A stretch of 5,558 nt of DNA from CAZNKU01 sp045654805 (GTDB lineage Bacteria; Bacillota; Clostridia; Monoglobales; Firm-18): the NCBI GenBank assembly GCA_045654805.1, contig JAZOOD010000038.1, forward strand, positions 1 through 5,558. Reading direction: 5' to 3'. Positions 1 to 5,536 of this stretch are shown here, one piece after another. Every line of letters begins with the position of its first letter. Position 1 is the first letter of the stretch. The translations under genes were made by a program, and so were the position numbers. Under the pieces are notes generated by a model. It saw nothing but the letters and a program-made list of their open reading frames with translations. It was not told the origin of the DNA and did no database searches.

Positions 1-186
1 CAATTTATAATGTTGATAACTGTTGAAAAGATGCTTGATAATTATAATTAAAAAAGTGGTAAAATAATTTGGTTTTTGAATAACTCTGTTCTATTGTTTT
101 TATAGTTTAAAAATCAAAATTTAATTACCATTTTTTTTATCTTTTTTATTAGTAGGTTTTCAACATAGATATTAACAACTTGAAAT
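1..186. other. AT-rich intergenic segment with DnaA-box-like 9-mers
   Basis: No convincing gene lies here. The plus strand is open from the edge to a TAA at 49-51, but that is only 16 codons and is expected by chance. The segment is very AT-rich, with a T-rich core around 90-150. Four 9-mers resemble the DnaA box TTATCCACA. TTATCAACA (11-19) and TTTTCAACA (21-29) read on the minus strand, with starts 10 bp apart. TTTTCAACA (157-165) and a weaker ATATTAACA (169-177) read on the plus strand. The two pairs are thus inverted around about 127 bp of AT-rich DNA, which resembles a replication origin. Against this, no dnaA or other origin-linked gene is in view, the right-hand operon points toward the segment, and such AT-rich words are common. 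I call it an intergenic segment with possible DnaA-binding character. Confidence 0.3.
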
Positions 187-187
187 A

Positions 188-231
188 AAAAAGTGAATAC
201 AGTTACCATATAGTATCCGTATTCACTTTTT
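188..231 (-). terminator. Intrinsic terminator downstream of the aminotransferase gene
   Basis: The arms 188-200 and 219-231 are a perfect 13-bp inverted repeat around an 18-base loop. The G/C-containing core is GTGAATAC/GTATTCAC. On the minus strand the stem begins 14 bases after the aminotransferase stop codon and runs directly into a T tract (bases 192 to 187 of the plus strand are all A). This is standard intrinsic-terminator architecture. The plus strand also ends in five T residues, so the element could stop rightward transcription from beyond the left edge as well. It most likely marks the end of the three-gene leftward operon. Confidence 0.85.
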
Positions 232-245
232 ATAATAAGTTTATA

Positions 246-1439
246 TTACTTCAATTTTGCAAGAGCCTCTTTAATGCGACGTATAGCATCAATGATATTC
301 TCGTCGCTTGTTGCATAACTCATTCTGAAACATTCAGGAGCTCCGAATGATGTTCCGCCTACAGCAGCAACGTGAGCCTCTGTCAACAAGTACATAGCAA
401 GGTCATCGCTATTTTTGATAACAGTGTCGCCAAAACTCTTTCCGTAGAAAGAACTACATTTTGGGAATAAATAGAATGCACCTTCGGGAACATTTACTTC
501 AAGACCTGGAATTTCTTTAGCAAGTTTCACAATAAGGTCGCGACGGCGTTGGAAAGCCTTACGCATCTCTTCAACTGGTTCTTGTGAGCCTGTGTAAGCC
601 TCGAGAGAAGCCATCTGGGAAACAGAGCAAGGTCCGCTTGTATATTGTCCCTGAAGTTTATTGCAGCCCTTTACAATCCATTCTGCAGCTGCGAGGTAAC
701 CAATACGCCAACCGGTCATTGCATAAGCCTTAGAGACACCATTTATAATAATTACACGTTCTCTAATCTCTTCAAACTGTGCTATACTTTCGTGTTTACC
801 AACATAGCTTATATGCTCATAAATTTCGTCAGCAACAACAAATACCTGAGGGTGTTTTGCAAGAACATCGGCAAGTTCCTTCAACTCCTCCTTTGTATAT
901 ACAGAACCGGTTGGGTTTGAAGGTGAGCAAAGAATAAGCATCTTTGTTTTTGGTGTTATTGCAGCTTCAAGCTGTGCACCTGTTATTTTAAAATTCTGCT
1001 CAATACCTGCACTTACTATAACAGGAGTACCGTCGGCAAGTTTTACCATATCGGGGTAACTTACCCAGTATGGAGCAGGAACGATAACCTCATCTCCCGG
1101 ATTAACCAATGCCATAATAGCATTACATACAGCTTGTTTAGCACCGTTTGAAACAGAAATCTGTGCCTCGGTGAATTCGAGTCCGTTCTCGTTCTTCAAC
1201 TTTGCAACAATAGCTTTACGCAATGAAGGATAACCTGGAACAGGAGAATAACGTGACCAGTTTTCGTCAATCGCCTTCTTTGCAGCCTCTTTAATATCAT
1301 CAGGAGTGTTGAAATCGGGTTCACCCACACTCATATTGATAACATCCACACCTTGTGCTTTAAGTTCCTGGCTTTTTTGTGACATAGCCAGTGTTGCCGA
1401 CGGTGCCAATCGGTTTACGCGGTCTGATAATTTGTTCAT
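246..1439 (-). CDS. aspC: Class I PLP-dependent aspartate aminotransferase
   Basis: This cytosolic 397-residue enzyme belongs to aminotransferase fold type I and resembles the prokaryotic AspAT group typified by Thermus AspC. It is expected to interconvert aspartate plus 2-oxoglutarate with oxaloacetate plus glutamate. The active site is complete. The SPSNPTG loop carries N175. DEIY at 204-207 has D204 to contact the pyridine nitrogen and Y207. The VSKAYAMTGWR stretch places the Schiff-base lysine at K237, with R245 for the cofactor phosphate. R372 in FRMSYA is the expected substrate carboxylate-binding arginine. The N-terminal segment has the family's PSAT and GEPDF motifs (G39-F43). The ATG at 1439 gives the usual family length. 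It starts 12 bp after the ribBA stop without a Shine-Dalgarno sequence and is followed by a strong terminator, so it is probably the last gene of the operon. Substrate range is inferred from the family; aromatic or alanine-type activity cannot be excluded. Confidence 0.93.
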   Translation of the reverse strand: MNKLSDRVNRLAPSATLAMSQKSQELKAQGVDVINMSVGEPDFNTPDDIKEAAKKAIDENWSRYSPVPGYPSLRKAIVAKLKNENGLEFTEAQISVSNGAKQAVCNAIMALVNPGDEVIVPAPYWVSYPDMVKLADGTPVIVSAGIEQNFKITGAQLEAAITPKTKMLILCSPSNPTGSVYTKEELKELADVLAKHPQVFVVADEIYEHISYVGKHESIAQFEEIRERVIIINGVSKAYAMTGWRIGYLAAAEWIVKGCNKLQGQYTSGPCSVSQMASLEAYTGSQEPVEEMRKAFQRRRDLIVKLAKEIPGLEVNVPEGAFYLFPKCSSFYGKSFGDTVIKNSDDLAMYLLTEAHVAAVGGTSFGAPECFRMSYATSDENIIDAIRRIKEALAKLK

Positions 1440-1451
1440 ATAGTTATAAGT

Positions 1452-2669
1452 TTAATCCTTTTTAAAATTCAAAGTATGTCCCATACGTTCTGCTTTTGTA
1501 TGCAGATAACGTGAATTATAAGTGTTAGGCTCTATTTCAATACTTACATTTTCGGTTATTGTAAGTCCGTAACTTTCAAGGCCAATTCTTTTTACAGGGT
1601 TGTTTGTGATAAGACGCATTTTGTGAACACCAATCTGACGTAGGATTTCTGCACCTACACCATAATCTCTTTCATCGGCTTTGAAGCCAAGACAAAGATT
1701 TGCATCAACGGTATCCATACCTTCTTCTTGTAGTTTGTAGGCACGCATCTTATTCATAAGACCAATACCTCTACCCTCTTGGTTTAAATAAACAATAACA
1801 CCTTTTCCGGCCTTGTCAATAAGTTCCATAGCCTCGTGTAGCTGAGAACCGCAATCGCAACGCTGTGAACCAAAAATATCACCAGTCATGCACGAAGAGT
1901 GTACACGTACCAAAATAGGCTCGTCTTCTTCCCATTCGCCTTTGATAAGTGCTATATGTTCAAGTCCGTTAGACTTCTGGCGGAAAGGTATCAAACGAAA
2001 GTGACCATGTTCTGTTGGCATATCAACCTCTTCACCTTTATCAACAAGAGATTCTTGTTTAAGTCTATACTCAATAAGGTCTTTAATTGATATTATTTTC
2101 AAGTTATGCTCTTTAGCTATCTCTACAAGTTGTGGCATACGTGCCATAGTACCATCATCGTTCATAATCTCAATAAGTGCAGCTGCTGGGTATAATCCTG
2201 CAAGGCGTGCAAGGTCTATACTTGCCTCTGTATGTCCGGCACGTCTTAATACGCCGTTATCTTGTGCATATAAAGGGTTAATATGTCCGGGACGTGCAAA
2301 AGTCTCAGGTTTGCTGTCAGGGTCGGCAAGAGCCTTTATTGTTGCAGCTCTGTCAGCTGTTGATACACCTGTTGTACAACCTTCCACTTTGTCTATTGTT
2401 ACAGTGAACGGTGTACCTAAAAGGCTTGTGTTTGAATTAACTTGTGGGTTGAGTTCAAGTTCTTTACATCTTGAAAGTGTGATTGGTGCACAAAGTACAC
2501 CACGGCCATTTTTCAACATAAAGTTGACAGCCTCAGGAGTAATCTTTTCAGCGGCAATGATAAAGTCACCTTCATTCTCTCTGTCTTCATCATCTACAAC
2601 TATAACAAATTTTCCCTCTTTGAAATCAATGAGAGCTTCTTCAATAGTATTTAGTTTGAAATTATCCAT
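1452..2669 (-). CDS. ribBA: Bifunctional riboflavin enzyme RibBA (DHBP synthase / GTP cyclohydrolase II)
   Basis: This 405-residue cytosolic fusion catalyses both committed steps of riboflavin synthesis. Residues about 1-205 are 3,4-dihydroxy-2-butanone-4-phosphate synthase, acting on ribulose 5-phosphate. The acidic motif DDEDRENEGD is at 26-35, and E31 and H146 (GHTEA) correspond to the metal ligands E38 and H153 of E. coli RibB. RPGH at 126-129 is also intact. Residues about 210-405 are GTP cyclohydrolase II. C260, C271 and C273 match the zinc cysteines of E. coli RibA in spacing. NQEGRGIGL begins at 296, ADERDYG with the expected catalytic D332 and R334 begins at 331, and TNNP is at 355-358. 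No key residue is missing, so both halves should be active. The gene starts 6 bp after the permease stop, which leaves no room for a leader or FMN riboswitch immediately upstream and implies translation from a shared mRNA. Length and domain order are normal for RibBA. Confidence 0.97.
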   Translation of the reverse strand: MDNFKLNTIEEALIDFKEGKFVIVVDDEDRENEGDFIIAAEKITPEAVNFMLKNGRGVLCAPITLSRCKELELNPQVNSNTSLLGTPFTVTIDKVEGCTTGVSTADRAATIKALADPDSKPETFARPGHINPLYAQDNGVLRRAGHTEASIDLARLAGLYPAAALIEIMNDDGTMARMPQLVEIAKEHNLKIISIKDLIEYRLKQESLVDKGEEVDMPTEHGHFRLIPFRQKSNGLEHIALIKGEWEEDEPILVRVHSSCMTGDIFGSQRCDCGSQLHEAMELIDKAGKGVIVYLNQEGRGIGLMNKMRAYKLQEEGMDTVDANLCLGFKADERDYGVGAEILRQIGVHKMRLITNNPVKRIGLESYGLTITENVSIEIEPNTYNSRYLHTKAERMGHTLNFKKD

Positions 2670-2675
2670 GATATT

Positions 2676-4586
2676 TTATATAGTATATTGTTTTTTTAGC
2701 AGTTTTATAATATTATTTGAGTTTACACGTATTTTCGCAAGGTTCTTATTTAGCCTTATTCGGAATATCATAGCACGAAGATAAATAATAATTCCTATAG
2801 GAAAAACAGCTATCGATAATATATTTAGCCAAATTTTATTAAAAGGTGTTTTTATACCCGATATTGATAAAATAGGGAACTCATTAAGGTATAATATTAT
2901 TTTTTTATCCCGGCTATTACTCATCTCTTCAATAATTTTTTCCAACCTTTCATTTATAGATTGTAATACAAAATCTTCTTTTTGGAAAAATACACTTTTA
3001 ATAGAAGGGAATTTTTTAAACTTATTATGTATGATGTAACTTTTTATATCATCATGTATATTGTTCAGTATTATATAATCTCTTCTATAGTCAGGATCTT
3101 CAATAATAACCTCTTTGGGTACAATATTTCTTTTTTCAGGAATAGCAAAAAGAGTTCTAAAGAATAATTTTAAAGAATCTTTATTGAATATTTCCGAATC
3201 TTTGTTTGCATGGTAAGTAAAGAAAACTCCTAATGGTAAAAGCACAAAAGTACTCAACCACACACCATACCATACATGCCACTCCCCTTCTCGTGCCATT
3301 TTTGACCCCGATGTAGTAAAAATATAATATAGAATAAATGTTGCAACCGATATAAGTACAGGGTATCCTAAACCACCTTTTCGCACAATAGCTCCTAATG
3401 GAGCACCTATAAAGAAGAAAATAAGACATCCGAGTGAAAGAGTGAATTTTTCCCACCACGAAATTTTATGCTTGTTCAGGTCTTTGTCGAGTGAACGCAT
3501 TATGTTATTCTTTATTTCATAATCAATTTTAAGCTGCTTAATTTTATTCAGCTGTGCTCGTTTCCACGACAATTTATTATGTTGTGTTGCTATATTATAT
3601 ACACTATCGGCATTTATATTATAGATTTTATTTCTTTTCATGTGTGTTGAGTCATTTGCATCAAGCACACCTTTTGATTTATATGTTGAACGAATGACAT
3701 TTTTCCAGTTATTTAATCCAACACTATCGTTAGCATGTGTCAAGGAATCTATAGCAACCTCTAATTGCTTAATATTTTTGCTTGCGGCATTAGATTTTAT
3801 AAACGAGGCATCTTTCATTTCAAATCCACCACTCACCTCAAGTATAACCTCTTTCTTTTCAAAAGTCTCACGACGATATGGTCGATTCTTTTTCTCAATC
3901 TGCTGGTCAGTAAGGTTTGAGAATTGTTCACCCGAGAACATTGTAAGTATCATGTATTTATCATCCTGAGTATTAAAAATCCTTGCCGAATCCGATACAA
4001 GAATATTAGCATTATCAAAGCCTGATGACATGTCATATATAACTACATCATACAACAAACCGGTATCTTTATCCTTATGCTCCACATAAATATTATACCC
4101 ATCAATCTTATCATAGAATATACCCTCAGGAATCTCACTTTCAGGCGACGACTGCTTAATTGAGTACATCATTGTGAATAATTGCTCCTGAGCATAAGGA
4201 CTTATTATATTCTGGAAATAAAATGATACACCACAAAGAAGCATACAGCATACAATAAGTGGAGACATAATCCTTAGCAGGGGTATTCCTGCCGACTTCA
4301 TGGCCAACAATTCAAGTTTTTCACCAAAATTTCCAAAAGTCATCAATGCTGCAAGCAGAATGGCTAAAGGTAAAGATTGTGAAACAAGAGTTATTGAGCC
4401 ATATGCAAAGAAGCGTGCAAGAATAGAAAAGTCAAGACCTTTTTCAACAAAATCATCTACCCACATCCATAGTAATTGCATTACAAAGATGAATAGGCAG
4501 ATGAGGAATGTAGCCATCAAATTACCGACAAATGTCTTTACAATAAAAAGATCTATTTTCTTAATATGTGGAATCGGTAATTTCAT
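2676..4586 (-). CDS. LptF/LptG family (YjgP/YjgQ) permease, long Bacteroidota form
   Basis: This 636-residue inner-membrane protein is expected to pair with another LptF/G-type subunit and the ATPase LptB, extracting lipopolysaccharide from the inner membrane for transport to the surface. Visible membrane segments are about 19-42, 64-86 and 100-124, then a large periplasmic domain, then about 379-400, 408-425 and 437-457. This is the six-helix LptF/G plan. The cytoplasmic loop GEKLELLAMKSAGIP (88-102) matches the family's conserved loop that couples to LptB. GAPLGAIVRKGG starts at 394 in the fourth helix. The periplasmic part is about 255 residues, clearly longer than in E. coli LptF/G. A C-terminal extension of about 175 residues follows and contains one more hydrophobic stretch near 586-608. 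The last third of the gene is more AT-rich and richer in K, N and I than the neighbouring ribBA. It is probably the first gene of the operon. Sequence alone does not tell LptF from LptG, so I give no symbol. Confidence 0.93.
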   Translation of the reverse strand: MKLPIPHIKKIDLFIVKTFVGNLMATFLICLFIFVMQLLWMWVDDFVEKGLDFSILARFFAYGSITLVSQSLPLAILLAALMTFGNFGEKLELLAMKSAGIPLLRIMSPLIVCCMLLCGVSFYFQNIISPYAQEQLFTMMYSIKQSSPESEIPEGIFYDKIDGYNIYVEHKDKDTGLLYDVVIYDMSSGFDNANILVSDSARIFNTQDDKYMILTMFSGEQFSNLTDQQIEKKNRPYRRETFEKKEVILEVSGGFEMKDASFIKSNAASKNIKQLEVAIDSLTHANDSVGLNNWKNVIRSTYKSKGVLDANDSTHMKRNKIYNINADSVYNIATQHNKLSWKRAQLNKIKQLKIDYEIKNNIMRSLDKDLNKHKISWWEKFTLSLGCLIFFFIGAPLGAIVRKGGLGYPVLISVATFILYYIFTTSGSKMAREGEWHVWYGVWLSTFVLLPLGVFFTYHANKDSEIFNKDSLKLFFRTLFAIPEKRNIVPKEVIIEDPDYRRDYIILNNIHDDIKSYIIHNKFKKFPSIKSVFFQKEDFVLQSINERLEKIIEEMSNSRDKKIILYLNEFPILSISGIKTPFNKIWLNILSIAVFPIGIIIYLRAMIFRIRLNKNLAKIRVNSNNIIKLLKKQYTI

Positions 4587-4656
4587 ACTATAAGTAATAT
4601 AACTTTGTAAGTAGTTTTATTTTCGCATACATTTCACGATAAACCATACAAAACAG

Positions 4657-4686
4657 GCAGTACTTGTATTAAAGTATAAATACTGC
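4657..4686 (-). repeat. Stem-loop in the predicted leader of the permease operon
   Basis: The arms GCAGTA (4657-4662) and TACTGC (4681-4686) pair perfectly. After one mismatch, TTGTA and TATAA add five more pairs including one G-U, leaving a six-base loop. If transcription starts just downstream of the candidate -7 box at 4702-4709, this stem-loop would sit within about ten bases of the mRNA 5' end. On the minus strand the bases after it are not a clean T run, so I prefer a leader structure over a terminator for the START-like gene. The plus strand does have a T-rich tail after the stem, but no gene there needs it. Confidence 0.45.
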
Positions 4687-4701
4687 ACTATTTTTGTTTT
4701 A

Positions 4702-4709
4702 CAAAGTTA
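4702..4709 (-). promoter_or_regulatory. Candidate promoter -7 box for the permease-ribBA-aspC operon
   Basis: Read on the minus strand this is TAACTTTG, an exact match to the Bacteroidota -7 consensus TAnnTTTG, placed about 115 bp upstream of the permease ATG. No clear TTTG -33 box is found 19-21 bp upstream, so the promoter is incomplete by sequence. It is the only such leftward match I see in the 195-bp gap. Confidence 0.5.
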
Positions 4710-4781
4710 GTATAAAATAGGCGATAAATAAGATTTAGAAGCAAAAAACTTATAAGCAACATATGATATGGCGTTTTAATA

Positions 4782-5162
4782 CTACATGCCCGACAGCCTT
4801 CTAAGATTTTCTATTTGTGAATCCCATAAATCCTTTTGGTCTTCACTCTCTCCCTTTTCGGCAAAGTCTGTAATTTCAAGAGTGTGTTCCCTTGTAAGTT
4901 CGTTATAGGCAATTCTCATTTCAAAAAAAGTGCTTGGGCTTTCATCTTCCCAACGGAATTTTACATATACACCATTTCTTTGTGCAACAAGGTGTGCAAC
5001 CCTCATTTCAGTCTTTCCCCAAAAGAATTTATAGGTACGGTCAAAACTCTCAACACGGTCGGCAAACCAAGGAGATAATCCGGCAGCTGTGCCTATGTAT
5101 TTCCAAATCATGGAAGCACTACCCTTCAAAGGATATTCAATATAAATTTTTTCCTTGCTCAT
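4782..5162 (-). CDS. START-like (AHSA1-related) domain protein of unknown function
   Basis: This 126-residue soluble protein has no signal peptide or membrane segment. It resembles the short START-like proteins common in Bacteroidota, relatives of the Bet v 1/AHSA1 helix-grip fold. The N-terminal strand is followed by a helix and the segment SPWFADRV (about 30-37), which resembles the start of AHSA1 domains. Alternating strands follow, and a charged C-terminal helix (about 104-124, with DLWDSQIENLRRL) would close the pocket. I chose the ATG at 5162; a GTG lies one codon upstream, but the ATG is the more usual start and loses only one residue. There is no Shine-Dalgarno sequence, and a candidate -7 box lies about 70 bp upstream. 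The gene lies 195 bp upstream of the permease in the same direction and is divergent from the tRNA. These folds often bind hydrophobic ligands or act in chaperone-like roles, but no ligand or function can be read here. Confidence 0.85.
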   Translation of the reverse strand: MSKEKIYIEYPLKGSASMIWKYIGTAAGLSPWFADRVESFDRTYKFFWGKTEMRVAHLVAQRNGVYVKFRWEDESPSTFFEMRIAYNELTREHTLEITDFAEKGESEDQKDLWDSQIENLRRLSGM

Positions 5163-5231
5163 CACAAAATAAAATGATAAGTTACAACTATTTGTATATC
5201 AGTCGCAATTTATAAAATAAAATCTAATAAT

Positions 5232-5239
5232 CAAAGGTA
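5232..5239 (-). promoter_or_regulatory. Candidate promoter -7 box for the START-like gene
   Basis: On the minus strand the sequence is TACCTTTG, an exact TAnnTTTG match, leaving a predicted leader of roughly 60-65 bases before the ATG at 5162. The -33 region 19-21 bp upstream lacks a recognisable TTTG, so support rests on the -7 box and its position. Confidence 0.5.
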
Positions 5240-5242
5240 AAT

Positions 5243-5259
5243 AACTTTATTTTAAAGTT
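5243..5259. repeat. Short palindrome inside the START-gene promoter spacer
   Basis: AACTTTA (5243-5249) and TAAAGTT (5253-5259) are perfect 7-bp inverted arms around TTT. The palindrome lies just upstream of the candidate -7 box at 5232-5239, so it would fill the spacer between the -33 and -7 positions, a place where a bound protein could block polymerase. It is entirely A/T apart from one C and one G, so chance is a real alternative. Confidence 0.35.
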
Positions 5260-5294
5260 TTATAACAAAAATATAAAGAAGAATATATGAGCTT

Positions 5295-5388
5295 ATATTG
5301 AATATACATTTAATAAAGCAGGGGTGTTACTAATAAAAACAGTGTAAGAATCATACTATTAAAACAGTAATAAGGGGATATTGAATAT
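5295..5388. repeat. Two copies of the 11-mer ATATTGAATAT upstream of the tRNA promoter
   Basis: ATATTGAATAT occurs at 5295-5305 and again at 5378-5388, with starts 83 bp apart. Each copy is itself palindromic, with 5-bp halves around a central G. The right copy ends 26 bases before the TTG of the tRNA promoter. AAAACAGT also occurs twice between them (5336-5343 and 5361-5368). No gene is visible in this interval. Operator function is only a possibility. Confidence 0.35.
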
Positions 5389-5414
5389 TTTTTTGACGAA
5401 AAGTTATAAAAAAC

Positions 5415-5445
5415 TTGCCATATTCAAATAATAAATATATCTTTG
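5415..5445 (+). promoter_or_regulatory. Promoter of the tRNA gene (TTG -33 and TATCTTTG -7)
   Basis: TATCTTTG at 5438-5445 matches the Bacteroidota -7 consensus TAnnTTTG exactly, and TTG at 5415-5417 lies 20 bp upstream, the spacing expected for the -33 element. The predicted start falls shortly after the -7 box, giving a 5' leader of only about ten bases before the mature tRNA. This is the best-supported promoter in the window, since both elements are present with correct spacing and a gene follows directly. Confidence 0.68.
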
Positions 5446-5462
5446 CACCGCAAAAATGCGAT

Positions 5463-5536
5463 GGCGAGATAGCTCAGCTGGTTAGAGCGCATGATTCATA
5501 ATCATGAGGTCCCCGGTTCAATCCCGGGTCTCGCTA
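5463..5536 (+). tRNA. tRNA-Met (CAU), elongator type
   Basis: The 74 bases fold into a full cloverleaf. The acceptor stem GGCGAGA pairs with TCTCGCT, closing with a G1-U72 wobble, and A73 is the discriminator. The D stem is GCTC/GAGC with GG in the loop. The anticodon stem CATGA/TCATG holds loop TTCATAA with CAT at 5497-5499. The variable loop is AGGTC. The T stem CCCGG/CCGGG has loop TTCAATC. It is not an initiator: the three G-C pairs at the base of the initiator anticodon stem are absent, and the D stem has C11-G24. G2-C71, C3-G70 and A73 agree with methionine identity as known in E. coli. A lysidine-modified tRNA-Ile also carries a CAU gene anticodon, but G4-C69 and A5-U68 differ from the acceptor pairs of E. 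coli tRNA-Ile2. CCA is not encoded, so it must be added after transcription. Confidence 0.9.

Larger units (their letters stand above)
4600..4709. repeat. 11-bp perfect inverted repeat containing promoter-like boxes
   Basis: TAACTTTGTAA at 4600-4610 and TTACAAAGTTA at 4699-4709 are exact reverse complements separated by 88 bp, all within the gap upstream of the permease gene. Each arm contains TAACTTTG, which fits the Bacteroidota -7 box TAnnTTTG. The right arm faces the permease gene; the left arm faces right, toward the START-like gene's 3' end. Only the right arm has an obvious promoter role. The repeat could be an operator pair or coincidence. Confidence 0.4.

Noticed and set aside
1..51. 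Open frame on the plus strand from the left edge to TAA, a possible C-terminus of a rightward gene
   Set aside because: Only 16 codons, with no recognisable motif; an open run this short is expected by chance, although the bidirectional terminator leaves the idea possible.
645..920. 91-codon plus-strand reading frame opposite the aminotransferase
   Set aside because: Antisense to a complete, motif-verified gene, with no domain or promoter support.
2670..2675. FMN riboswitch or separate promoter immediately before ribBA
   Set aside because: Only 6 bp separate it from the permease stop, and no TAnnTTTG match on the minus strand was seen in the nearby permease 3' end.
2311..2784. 157-codon plus-strand reading frame
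   Set aside because: It lies opposite ribBA and the end of the permease gene, both strongly supported by motifs; its translation is a serine-rich antisense shadow.
3640..3969. 109-codon plus-strand reading frame opposite the permease
   Set aside because: Antisense shadow of the periplasmic-domain coding region, with no recognisable features.
4741..4772. Possible terminator after the START-like gene, from palindromes CTTATAAG and CATATGATATG with nearby T residues
   Set aside because: The palindromes are short, have almost no loop or G/C content, and do not form a stable stem ahead of a T tract.
5163..5165. GTG one codon upstream as the start of the START-like gene
   Set aside because: The adjacent ATG at 5162 is the better start codon and no ribosome binding site favours the GTG.
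4836..5215. Overlapping plus-strand reading frames opposite the START-like gene
   Set aside because: The minus-strand protein has a coherent START-like layout and a plausible promoter; the plus-strand products look like noise.
5463..5536. Initiator tRNA-fMet
   Set aside because: It lacks the three consecutive G-C pairs in the anticodon stem and has C11-G24 in the D stem, as elongators do.
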